From Candidatus Arcticimaribacter sp. UBA7428 (GTDB taxonomy: Bacteria; Bacteroidota; Bacteroidia; Flavobacteriales; Flavobacteriaceae): a stretch of 6,428 bases of DNA. The notes beneath the pieces were generated by a model, which was given only the letters and a program-made list of their open reading frames with translations, had not been told where the DNA came from and made no database searches. Below are positions 1-6,360 of this stretch, piece by piece; within the stretch, counting starts at the first letter, position 1; every line of letters begins with the position of its first letter. Made by a program: the position numbers and the translations under genes. The stretch lies in contig DLQQ01000017.1 in NCBI GenBank assembly GCA_002477625.1, forward strand, positions 2,605-9,032. Direction: 5' to 3'.

Positions 1-1470
1 GCGGCTGATCTGGCTTTCAAAATCATCTATTTGTTCAACATTGACTCCAGCTATTGACTTCGGTGGCTTGGTTCTGTAGGTATGCATCATTTGTTGAATC
101 TCTTCAAAGCCAGCCTTTCCTTTCTTGGTTAATGAAATCAATTCTTCGTGATACAATCCAAATTTCACATAGCTATCGATGAGGTATTCGTAGAAGGAAC
201 TCCCTTTGCTTTTTTGAATTGCGGCAATTTCTGCGGCAAGTAGGGCAGAGCTGATGGCATCTTTGTCTCGTAACTGATCTCCTACCATATAGCCATAGCT
301 TTCTTCTCCTCCACCAATGAAAGTTTGATTCGGATAGTCCTCAATCATTTTGGCAATCCATTTAAAACCCGTTAATCCAAGTTTGCATTCAACGCCAAAG
401 TGTGATGCTAAAACGGACATTACGGGAGAGGAAACAACCGTAGAGCCAATGAATTGCTTTTGAGATAAGCTTTCGGGGTACTGTTCTAATAAATAGCGCG
501 TCAAAACAAGCATGGTTTGATTCCCGTTCAGAATTTCAAAAACACCCTTCCGATTCCGAACGGCAATACCAAAACGATCAGCATCTGGATCGGTCCCGAT
601 CAGCAAATCAGCATCTAGTTCTTCTGCTTTTTCTAATCCCAGAGCCAAGGCTGCTCTTTCCTCGGGGTTGGGCGACACTACCGTTGGAAAATCTCCGTCG
701 GGAGTTTCTTGTTCTTGAACACTATGGAATTGTGAATACCCTGCAGCTTCAAAGACTTGAGGCATCAAGGTGATTGCTGTTCCGTGAAGCGATGTGAAGA
801 CTACAGAAAAAGCTGCTTTAGCTGCCTCAGAAGCTTTACTTAGCTGAAGGGCAGTTTTACAAAAGGCATCATCAACCTCTTTGTCAATTAAATGTATTTT
901 AGATTCTTTGGCTTCAAATCGAATTGCATCGAAATTTGTTTGCTCAATCTGAGCGATTATTTTATGATCATGAGGAGGAACAATTTGCCCACCATCTTTC
1001 CAGTACACTTTGTATCCATTGTATTCGGGAGGGTTGTGCGAAGCTGTCAAAACAATCCCACAGTGTGTGTTTAGATAACGAACTGCAAAGGATAATTCGG
1101 GTGTTGGACGAAGATCCGAAAACAGATATACTTCAATGTCGTTTGCCGAAAATACTGCTGCGACTGTTTTTGCTAGACTTTTGCTGTTGTGTCTACAATC
1201 ATAAGCGATGACCACTTTGATGGTTTCGGAAGGAAATTGTTGTTTCAAGTAGGAAGCAAGCCCTTGGGTGACTCTTCCTAAGGTATATTTGTTGATGCGA
1301 TTCGTTCCAACTCCCATTACACCTCGAATTCCTCCGGTTCCAAATTCTAAATCTTTGTAGAAGGCATCTTCTAACTCTTTTGGGTTTTGGTGAAGGAGGT
1401 CGACTTGTTTTTGTGTGGCGGCGTCAAAGGGGGGATGTTGCCATTGAGCCGCTTTTTGTTTGAAACTCAT
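1..1470 (-). CDS. Phospho-sugar mutase (alpha-phosphoglucomutase/phosphomannomutase type), C-terminus cut by window edge
   Basis: This cytoplasmic enzyme interconverts hexose 6-phosphate and hexose 1-phosphate (glucose and/or mannose), the entry step to nucleotide sugars. The frame is open from the ATG at 1470 down to base 1, giving 490 codons with no stop. Three of the four family motifs are present: the phosphoserine loop TASHNP with catalytic Ser144, the metal loop DPDADR at residues 294-299, and the sugar-specificity loop GGGEESYG with Glu389, Glu390 and Ser391. The N-terminal FGTGGIRG (43-50) is also typical. The GEESYG form and the N-terminus resemble the PgcA/PGM2 branch, whose members are about 570-580 residues, so roughly 80-90 residues are missing to the left, including the C-terminal phosphate-binding domain. 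The start overlaps the stop of the upstream glycosyltransferase by four bases (ATGA), so the two genes are probably co-transcribed and translationally coupled. Glucose versus mannose preference cannot be read from the sequence. Confidence 0.95.
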   Translation of the reverse strand, partial: MSFKQKAAQWQHPPFDAATQKQVDLLHQNPKELEDAFYKDLEFGTGGIRGVMGVGTNRINKYTLGRVTQGLASYLKQQFPSETIKVVIAYDCRHNSKSLAKTVAAVFSANDIEVYLFSDLRPTPELSFAVRYLNTHCGIVLTASHNPPEYNGYKVYWKDGGQIVPPHDHKIIAQIEQTNFDAIRFEAKESKIHLIDKEVDDAFCKTALQLSKASEAAKAAFSVVFTSLHGTAITLMPQVFEAAGYSQFHSVQEQETPDGDFPTVVSPNPEERAALALGLEKAEELDADLLIGTDPDADRFGIAVRNRKGVFEILNGNQTMLVLTRYLLEQYPESLSQKQFIGSTVVSSPVMSVLASHFGVECKLGLTGFKWIAKMIEDYPNQTFIGGGEESYGYMVGDQLRDKDAISSALLAAEIAAIQKSKGSSFYEYLIDSYVKFGLYHEELISLTKKGKAGFEEIQQMMHTYRTKPPKSIAGVNVEQIDDFESQISR

Positions 1471-2420
1471 TCGTTGGATTTTAGTGTTCTCTTGATGGAA
1501 TAGCGTTGGGAATGATTTTGTTGTCCCACCCAGAGTTCGCCTAGGAACCCAGCAATAAAGAAGAGTGTCCCCAGAATCATGGTGGTGAGTGCAATATAGA
1601 ATTCGGGACGCTCGGCAATAAGGCGTCCGTCCGTATTGATGTAGAGTTTGTCGATTCCGAGATAGAGCGCAGCGCTGAAGCCAATAAAAAACATAAGCGA
1701 TCCCCAAAAGCCAAAAAAGTGCATGGGGCGTTTTCCAAATTTATTCAGGAAACTCAATGTAATAAGATCCAAAAAGCCGTTTACAAAACGAATCCATCCG
1801 AATTTGGTAACGCCAAATTTACGTGCTTGATGCACCACAATTTGTTCTCCAATTCTGTTGAAACCCGCTTGGGCTGCCAAAACAGGAATGTATCGGTGCA
1901 TTTCGCCAAAAACTTCAATCGTCTTGATGACTTCCTTTTTATACGCTTTTATGCCACAGTTAAAATCGTGTAGGTATATTCCAGAGCTGCGTCGCGCTGC
2001 CCAGTTGAATAATTTGGAAGGAATGTTTTTAAAAAATAAAGAATCGTAGCGTTTCTTTTTCCAGCCCGAGATTAAATCTAAATCTTCGGAAATTATACGA
2101 TTATACAAGTTGGGGATTTCACTGGGTGCGTCTTGAAGGTCCGCATCAAGAGTCACAACAACAGCACCGCTCGCTTCTGCAAAGCCAGCATGAAGGGCTT
2201 GCGATTTACCAAAGTTTTTTGAAAAACGAATCCCATAGGTTGTACTATGGGATTGGTGTAATTTTTCAATTTCTTCCCACGAATTATCGGTACTACCATC
2301 GTCGATGAAAATAATTTCAAAGCTCAGGTCTGTAGCGTTCAACTCTGTTAGAATCCACCCGTGTAATTCGGGAAGTGATTCTGCTTCATTGAGCAGTGGG
2401 ATAATGATGGATAAATTCAT
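1467..2420 (-). CDS. Family 2 glycosyltransferase, polyprenyl-phosphate (DPM1/GtrB/ArnC-like) type with two C-terminal membrane helices
   Basis: This 317-residue, inner-membrane-associated enzyme probably transfers a sugar from a nucleotide donor to a polyprenyl phosphate carrier on the cytoplasmic face. The GT-A domain starts at once with MNLSIIIPLLNE. It has IDDGSTD at 39-45 (nucleotide binding), the metal-binding DAD of LDADLQD at 91-97, GKSQALHAGF at 71-80, and the acceptor-side stretch DFNCGIKAYKK at 152-162 followed by MHRYIP at 174-179. Two hydrophobic segments at about 233-255 and 276-296 match the two-helix tail of GtrB-like enzymes. Length is normal for the group. The start is the only ATG that gives the full beta-strand; no Shine-Dalgarno precedes it. 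It lies 38 bases after the DUF4199 gene and overlaps the phospho-sugar mutase start by four bases, so an operon is likely. The sugar transferred is unknown. Confidence 0.93.
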   Translation of the reverse strand: MNLSIIIPLLNEAESLPELHGWILTELNATDLSFEIIFIDDGSTDNSWEEIEKLHQSHSTTYGIRFSKNFGKSQALHAGFAEASGAVVVTLDADLQDAPSEIPNLYNRIISEDLDLISGWKKKRYDSLFFKNIPSKLFNWAARRSSGIYLHDFNCGIKAYKKEVIKTIEVFGEMHRYIPVLAAQAGFNRIGEQIVVHQARKFGVTKFGWIRFVNGFLDLITLSFLNKFGKRPMHFFGFWGSLMFFIGFSAALYLGIDKLYINTDGRLIAERPEFYIALTTMILGTLFFIAGFLGELWVGQQNHSQRYSIKRTLKSNE

Positions 2421-2458
2421 AGCTTATATAACGTTTACAAAGCTACAAAATTATACGC

Positions 2459-2983
2459 TTATTCTGGGCGATTGCGTTTGAGTATGAGCCCTGTAATTAG
2501 AGAAATAATAAATCCTATAAGTAGACTGGCTATAATGAGAAAACTACTAGTCATTATTGGTCCAGAAAACTTTTCTTGCATCGATTCTACTTGATTGATC
2601 ATGTCCTGACTTGCTTCTGGATTTTGTTCTAAGAATTGATCCATTCCCATTTGAAGCGCCTTGTTCATCATTTCTGGATCAAGTACGTTCGAAAGCACTA
2701 AAAAATAAGCCACATTGATGAGTCCGCTTATTGCAGCCATACCAAGTCCCATTTTTATACCCTGCGACAACGACATAAAACCTTCGTTGTCTTTTCGGTA
2801 ACTGTATTGAGCAAAAGCAATTACGCCAATCGTTATTGCAATGCTTACAAGAGTGGTGCTTGTTTCGTTTTGGTAATGCATTTCCAATGAAAAAAGCATG
2901 AGTCCAAAGACAACTGAAATGCCTCCCAATAATGCTCCGTATTGTAGGATGTACTTTTTTAATTCAAGATTTTGATTTTCCAT
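2459..2983 (-). CDS. DUF4199-family membrane protein
   Basis: This 174-residue integral membrane protein is of unknown function. Four hydrophobic segments can be seen at about residues 14-33, 43-60, 75-98 and 143-167. They are separated by a short basic loop after segment 2 (SYRKDNEGF) and an acidic, Met- and Gln-rich extramembrane stretch at about 101-140. The pattern of four helices, with a charged loop before a conserved SLSQGIKMGLG motif at 71-81, fits DUF4199 proteins, which are essentially confined to Bacteroidota. It heads the leftward operon with the glycosyltransferase and the phospho-sugar mutase, so a role in envelope glycan handling is possible, but this is inference from position only. 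The ATG at 2983 gives the expected length and is preceded by A/T-rich DNA without a Shine-Dalgarno. I recognise the family by eye, not from a search. Confidence 0.85.
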   Translation of the reverse strand: MENQNLELKKYILQYGALLGGISVVFGLMLFSLEMHYQNETSTTLVSIAITIGVIAFAQYSYRKDNEGFMSLSQGIKMGLGMAAISGLINVAYFLVLSNVLDPEMMNKALQMGMDQFLEQNPEASQDMINQVESMQEKFSGPIMTSSFLIIASLLIGFIISLITGLILKRNRPE

Positions 2984-3014
2984 AAGATTTGTTTTAATTA
3001 TTTGCTAGGTTTAG

Positions 3015-3046
3015 TTGGTTAAATTTAGAAAAAACAATTACATTTG
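3015..3046 (+). promoter_or_regulatory. Bacteroidota-type sigma promoter for rpmE2
   Basis: TTG at 3015-3017, a 21-base spacer and TACATTTG at 3039-3046 match the Bacteroidota primary sigma consensus (TTG at -33, TAnnTTTG at -7) exactly. The predicted transcript starts near 3053 and leaves a leader of about 16 bases before the L31 ATG. This is the best promoter match in the window, fitting a highly expressed ribosomal protein gene. Confidence 0.75.
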
Positions 3047-3049
3047 CAG
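3020..3049 (-). promoter_or_regulatory. Possible promoter for the DUF4199-glycosyltransferase-mutase operon
   Basis: On the minus strand, CTG (3049-3047) is followed by a 19-base spacer and TAAATTTA (3027-3020). This differs by one base in each box from the Bacteroidota consensus TTG-N19-21-TAnnTTTG. Transcription would begin near 3013, leaving about 30 bases of leader before the ATG at 2983. It overlaps the rightward L31 promoter almost completely. The -7-like box is palindromic, so its strand assignment is weak. Confidence 0.3.
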
Positions 3050-3068
3050 ACGTTTTAAAAATAAATTT

Positions 3069-3326
3069 ATGAAAGCAGGTATACATCCAGAGAATTATAG
3101 ACTAGTAGCTTTTAAAGATATGTCTAACGAAGATGTCTTTCTAACCAAGTCAACAGTAAACACAAAAGAGACTCTTGAAGTTGATGGAGTAGAGTATCCT
3201 CTAATCAAACTTGAGATTTCAAGAACATCGCATCCTTTCTACACTGGGAAAACCAAATTGGTTGATACAGCAGGTAGAATTGATAAATTCAAAAACAAAT
3301 ATTCTAAGTTTAAAAAGGAAGAATAG
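3069..3326 (+). CDS. rpmE2: Ribosomal protein L31, type B (zinc-independent)
   Basis: This 85-residue protein is part of the large ribosomal subunit, at the bridge between the two subunits. The N-terminus [17 protein letters not shown], the internal [14 protein letters not shown] (about 49-62) and [14 protein letters not shown] (about 65-78) are diagnostic of L31 type B. The protein has no cysteine at all, so it is the zinc-free form; the zinc-binding form carries CxxC-type ligands. The reading frame stays open upstream to a TTG at 3015, but that TTG is the -33 element of the promoter and the -7 box lies inside the extension. The ATG at 3069 is therefore the start, and it gives the usual family length. 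An A/T-rich leader with no Shine-Dalgarno precedes it, and a strong terminator follows 22 bases after the stop, so it is probably transcribed alone. Confidence 0.97.
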   Translation: MKAGIHPENYRLVAFKDMSNEDVFLTKSTVNTKETLEVDGVEYPLIKLEISRTSHPFYTGKTKLVDTAGRIDKFKNKYSKFKKEE

Positions 3327-3348
3327 TATGTTCAACCTTATACCGTAC

Positions 3349-3380
3349 AGCTGTCTATTCGTTTAGGCAGCTTTTTTTTT
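3349..3380 (+). terminator. Intrinsic terminator after rpmE2
   Basis: AGCTGTCTA (3349-3357) pairs with TAGGCAGCT (3364-3372) to form a nine-base-pair stem with one G-U pair and a six-base loop, TTCGTT. Nine T residues follow at 3372-3380, the first belonging to the stem. It lies 22 bases after the L31 stop and should separate rpmE2 from the GlmU-like gene. Confidence 0.9.
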
Positions 3381-3417
3381 GAGCTTTTTTTAAAAAGACT
3401 ACTTTTTTGAAAATCCT

Positions 3418-3425
3418 TAAATTTG
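3418..3425 (+). promoter_or_regulatory. Putative -7 box for the GlmU-like gene
   Basis: TAAATTTG matches the Bacteroidota -7 consensus TAnnTTTG. It lies 38 bases after the rpmE2 terminator and would start transcription near 3432, about 45 bases before the ATG at 3477. No TTG is found at the expected 19-21 base distance; the nearest TTG (3407-3409) is only 8 bases away. The call rests on one box and on the need for a promoter after a strong terminator. Confidence 0.45.
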
Positions 3426-3476
3426 TAACTCCATAAAGACTATTTACTTCAACACCCTAAGAGTATAATTAAACCT

Positions 3477-4673
3477 ATGTCAACACAAATCAACGCTATT
3501 CTGTTTGATGGACCCGAGCGGGTTCAGCTACTTCCTTTTACCTACATTCGTCCGGTAGCCCAGCTTCGAATCGGAATCGATACCTTAATTGAAAAGTGGA
3601 ATGCTTTTTTAAATACAAGCTGTTCCTATGCCACCCAAGCGTATTTAGCACCCAAATTTCCTGCAAAACCAGCTGCACTCAACTGTTTTATCAATCCAAG
3701 TTATATTCCTACCCAAGCTTTAGTTGATCAAATAAAAGAATTGCAAGAAAAACAGGTTTTGCTTTGCGAAAACAAGCCGGTAGCATACTGTACTTCAGAC
3801 TCTGTTCTACCACAAGATTTCTCTAATTTTGAAGTGGTTGTGGTACAAGAAGTGCTTCTGCATATCGAAAAGGTGTCCGATTTATTTTCCAAAAACGCAG
3901 CCGTTTTAGCCATGGATTTTGATCGTCTTACGCACAATAAAGTTTCTCAGCCATTGGATAATTCCAATCGATTGATTCATCCCGAACGTATTTTCATTGC
4001 TCCCGGAGCCCAAGTTTCTTGCGCTGTTCTCAATGCTACAGATGGCCCTATTTATATCGGGTCAGATGCACAGATTATGGAAGGTTCGCTCTTGCGCGGT
4101 CCAATAGCGCTATGCGACAAGGTGCTGGTTAAAATGGGAACTAAGGTTTATGGTGGGACAACCATCGGGCCTAATTCTAAGATAGGAGGTGAGTTGAATA
4201 ATGTCCTCTTTCTTGGGAATTCGAACAAAGGACACGACGGTTTTTTAGGAAACGCTGTCATTGGCGAATGGTGTAATATTGGCGCAGCAACTGATGCTTC
4301 TAACCTGAAGAATAATTATGGGAACGTTCGAATTTGGAATTATCAAACAGAGAATTTTGCCAAATCAGCCCTGCAATTTTGTGGGCTTTTGATGGGCGAT
4401 TTCAGTCGTTGTGGGATTCATTCCATGTTCAATACAGCAACCCTAATTGGAATCAATACTAATATTTTTGGTAGTGGTTTTCCGAGAACCTTTATTCCTA
4501 GCTTTAGTTACGGAGGTGCACAAGGTTTTCAGACCCATGCTTTTCGTAAGGCTATGGAGTCTAACGTGGCCATGATGAAACGCAAAGGGGAACAACTTTC
4601 AGATCTTGATACCGCCATTCTTCAAACTGTTTTCGAACTGTCTTCCGTATGGAGAAAAGACCGTTCGTCTTAA
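3477..4673 (+). CDS. GlmU-like sugar nucleotidyltransferase/acyltransferase with left-handed beta-helix
   Basis: This 398-residue cytoplasmic protein resembles the alternative GlmU family of Bacteroidota (TIGR03991 type, from memory), proposed to make UDP-N-acetylglucosamine from glucosamine 1-phosphate where classical GlmU is absent. The N-terminal domain (1 to about 160) begins NAILFDGPERVQLLPFTYIR with RPVAQLRIGIDTLIEKW following. It lacks the classical nucleotidyltransferase signature LAAGxGTRM. From about 165 the protein becomes hexapeptide-repeat-like (IYIGSDAQI, LLRGPI, TTIGPNSKIGG). Residues 251-276 align by eye without gaps with E. coli GlmU around its catalytic His363: GH at 252-253, F256 for Tyr366, NIGA at 267-270 with N267 for Asn377, and N276 for Asn386. 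The C-terminal part, about 345-398, is probably helical. Its 398 residues are shorter than classical GlmU (about 456). The ATG at 3477 gives the conserved N-terminus. It follows a terminator, so it likely has its own promoter, and it ends 19 bases from the convergent solute-binding protein gene. The acetyltransferase role is better supported than the nucleotidyltransferase role. Confidence 0.88.
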   Translation: MSTQINAILFDGPERVQLLPFTYIRPVAQLRIGIDTLIEKWNAFLNTSCSYATQAYLAPKFPAKPAALNCFINPSYIPTQALVDQIKELQEKQVLLCENKPVAYCTSDSVLPQDFSNFEVVVVQEVLLHIEKVSDLFSKNAAVLAMDFDRLTHNKVSQPLDNSNRLIHPERIFIAPGAQVSCAVLNATDGPIYIGSDAQIMEGSLLRGPIALCDKVLVKMGTKVYGGTTIGPNSKIGGELNNVLFLGNSNKGHDGFLGNAVIGEWCNIGAATDASNLKNNYGNVRIWNYQTENFAKSALQFCGLLMGDFSRCGIHSMFNTATLIGINTNIFGSGFPRTFIPSFSYGGAQGFQTHAFRKAMESNVAMMKRKGEQLSDLDTAILQTVFELSSVWRKDRSS

Positions 4674-4692
4674 ACCCATTTTGCTTCATCGT

Positions 4693-6318
4693 TTAGTTGC
4701 TTTTCCGTACCCTTTTTAAATTCAAAAGATTGATTGCATTCATTTCCAAGCCGTGCACATTTTTTCGAGTAAAGCGTATGGCTTGATCGTAATACAAAGG
4801 AATTATTGGATATTGCGACATCATCAGGCGATCCATTTCTTTATACAATGTTATACGCTTTTCCGGATTGGAAACGGTCATTGTTTCTTGATAGAGCTCA
4901 TCGAAATCAGGGCTGATGAAGTGGGTATAGTTGGGTCCAGAAGGCGAAAAGTTTTTTGAATTGAATAAAGATAAATAGTTTTCTGCATCCGGATAATCGG
5001 CAATCCAACTTGCTCTAAAACTCTCTAAATTTCCAGAACTTTTTGCCTGACGTAAGGTAGCGGTCGGCATTAAATCAATCGTAAGGTCGATGCCTATGTT
5101 TTGGTAGGCACGTTGCAAATATTCGCAAATATCTAAATAATTTACATCGGTAGCCAGTCTTATTTTGGGCTGTTCGTTATGCTCGTTAATGAATTCTTGA
5201 ACTAAGGCTTGCGCCAATTTTAGATTGTATTCGTTGAGGTTTTGATTTCCGTGGCCGGGAAGTCCTTTGGGAATAAAACCCTGAAATGCAGGAAAACCAA
5301 TGGTGTTTCGGAGAAAGAGAATCATTTTTTCACGATCAAAACCAATATTCATGGCCTTCCGTATCTTTTGGGATTGAACTGCCTTATTGTTGGCTTCCAA
5401 ATAAAAACCAATATACTCGGTGTTTAGGTAAGGTCCTTTTTCCATCCGAATATGCTCTTGGTATTTTTCTTGTAATGTACCCTGCGGTGTGAGTAAATCA
5501 TCTTTATAGGATGTATCCAAGGAGTTGAGGAAATCGAATTTCCCCTGAGTGAACAACATGAATTCACTTTGAATATCCGGTAAAAAGCGAATTGCTATTG
5601 CCTCTAAATAGGGGAGTTGCTGACCTGTTGTATCTTTTTCGAAATAGCGGTTGTTTTTGCGTAAAACGAGTTTTACATCCTCTTCCCATTTTTTGAATTG
5701 AAAAGGACCAGTTCCAATGGGGTTTGCTCTAAAATCTTCTTTGAAATATGCTATTCCTTCGTGCGGCACGACTGCACAATAGCGCATGGTAAGAAGTCCA
5801 AGGAAGGCTGGGAAGGCTTGTTTGAGCTCGATTTGAAGCGTGTGTTGGTCTAGGGCGGTATAGGCCTTTACATTCTGTAGAACCCATCCTCCAGGAGAAC
5901 CGGTTTGATCATCTTGTAGTCGGTCAAAACTGAACACAAAATCCTCAGCCGTAACTGTTCGTGATTTGGCTGACCCGAAAACAGGGGAGTCATGAAAGTA
6001 CACATCCTCTCGTAAAAAAAAGGTATAGATTGTTCCCTCAGAACTAATTTCCCATCTTCGGGCAATTTCTGGCTGAATGTTTAAGGAATCGTCCAGTTGC
6101 ACTAAGCCGTTGAAGAGTTGTTGTATGGGCCAAATGTTTTGCGGATTTCGCGCAAAAGCCGGATCAAGGGAAGTGATGTTTCTGAATTCATTGTAACGAA
6201 AGACTTGTTGCTCTAGTTTTTGACCTTCGAACCCACAGCCCAAAAACAGCATGCTGATAGTGACCAAGAGCGTAAGGGTAATGTAGGATCGAAAATTGGC
6301 GGTGAAGTTGAAAACCAA
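4693..6318 (-). CDS. ABC transporter substrate-binding lipoprotein, family 5 (oligopeptide/dipeptide type), TTG start
   Basis: This 541-residue protein should be an inner-membrane-anchored periplasmic receptor that hands a ligand, probably a peptide, to an ABC importer. Residues 10-28 form a lipoprotein signal peptide: one Arg, a hydrophobic core, then LFLGC with Cys28 as the lipidated residue (Phe rather than Leu at -3). The mature part follows SBP_bac_5 order: ITSLDPAFARNPQNI (48-62), IQQLFNGLVQLD (65-76), PEIARRWEIS (83-92), TVTAEDFVFSFDRL (121-134), then IGTGPFQFKKW near 200, IRKAMNIGFDRE near 330, and a C-terminal SQYPIIPLYY. Length is normal for the family. The only in-frame ATG nearby is Met23, inside the signal peptide, and an in-frame stop lies 24 bases upstream of 6318, so the TTG at 6318 is the most likely start. 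No permease or ATPase gene is in view. Its 3' end converges on the GlmU-like gene with a 19-base gap. Confidence 0.93.
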   Translation of the reverse strand: MVFNFTANFRSYITLTLLVTISMLFLGCGFEGQKLEQQVFRYNEFRNITSLDPAFARNPQNIWPIQQLFNGLVQLDDSLNIQPEIARRWEISSEGTIYTFFLREDVYFHDSPVFGSAKSRTVTAEDFVFSFDRLQDDQTGSPGGWVLQNVKAYTALDQHTLQIELKQAFPAFLGLLTMRYCAVVPHEGIAYFKEDFRANPIGTGPFQFKKWEEDVKLVLRKNNRYFEKDTTGQQLPYLEAIAIRFLPDIQSEFMLFTQGKFDFLNSLDTSYKDDLLTPQGTLQEKYQEHIRMEKGPYLNTEYIGFYLEANNKAVQSQKIRKAMNIGFDREKMILFLRNTIGFPAFQGFIPKGLPGHGNQNLNEYNLKLAQALVQEFINEHNEQPKIRLATDVNYLDICEYLQRAYQNIGIDLTIDLMPTATLRQAKSSGNLESFRASWIADYPDAENYLSLFNSKNFSPSGPNYTHFISPDFDELYQETMTVSNPEKRITLYKEMDRLMMSQYPIIPLYYDQAIRFTRKNVHGLEMNAINLLNLKRVRKSN

Positions 6319-6323
6319 AGTAG

Positions 6324-6331
6324 TATATTTG
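6324..6331 (+). promoter_or_regulatory. Putative -7 box for the mtaB-like gene
   Basis: TATATTTG is an exact match to the Bacteroidota -7 consensus. Transcription would start near 6338, about 23 bases before the TTG at 6361. The nearest upstream TTGs (6308-6310 and 6296-6298) give spacers of 13 and 25 bases, so there is no good -33 element. It lies three bases from the -7 box of the divergent lipoprotein gene. Confidence 0.4.
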
Positions 6332-6334
6332 TCC

Positions 6335-6342
6335 CAAAATTA
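6335..6342 (-). promoter_or_regulatory. Putative -7 box for the solute-binding lipoprotein gene
   Basis: Read on the minus strand this is TAATTTTG, an exact TAnnTTTG match. Transcription would start near 6328, only about 10 bases before the TTG start at 6318. No TTG lies 19-21 bases upstream, so the -33 element is missing or degenerate. The box includes the in-frame TAA that limits the coding region upstream. Confidence 0.45.
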
Positions 6343-6360
6343 ACCTTTTTTAGATATAAT

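Noticed and set aside
892..1211. Two overlapping plus-strand open frames (60 and 95 codons) inside the mutase region
   Set aside because: They lie antisense to a mutase frame carrying the catalytic TASHNP motif and resemble no known protein, so they are shadows.
2446..2453. TAATTTTG on the minus strand in the gap before the glycosyltransferase gene
   Set aside because: It matches the -7 consensus, but no TTG lies at the right distance upstream and the gap is only 38 bases within a likely operon. It could be a minor internal promoter, but one box in AT-rich DNA is not enough.
3369..3391. Direct repeat AGCTTTTTTT (3369-3378 and 3382-3391) after the rpmE2 terminator
   Set aside because: It is mostly the T-run of the terminator and a neighbouring T-tract; too simple in composition to support a repeat or regulatory element.
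3327..3476. Possible small RNA or tRNA in the largest intergenic gap
   Set aside because: The 150 bases hold only the rpmE2 terminator, a T-rich tract and a possible -7 box. There is no cloverleaf, no CCA end and no second stable structure.
3728..3937. Minus-strand open frame of 69 codons within the GlmU-like gene
   Set aside because: It is antisense to a well-supported coding region, is Ser/Cys/Thr-rich in a way typical of shadow frames, and has no promoter.
4657..4671. Small hairpin AAGAC-CGTTC-GTCTT at the convergent gene ends, as a possible shared terminator
   Set aside because: The stem is only five base pairs, lies inside the last codons of the GlmU-like gene, and has no real T-run on either strand.
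5868..6065. Minus-strand open frame of 65 codons overlapping the solute-binding protein gene in another frame
   Set aside because: The same strand carries a full family 5 binding protein frame through this stretch; the alternative frame has no recognisable motif.
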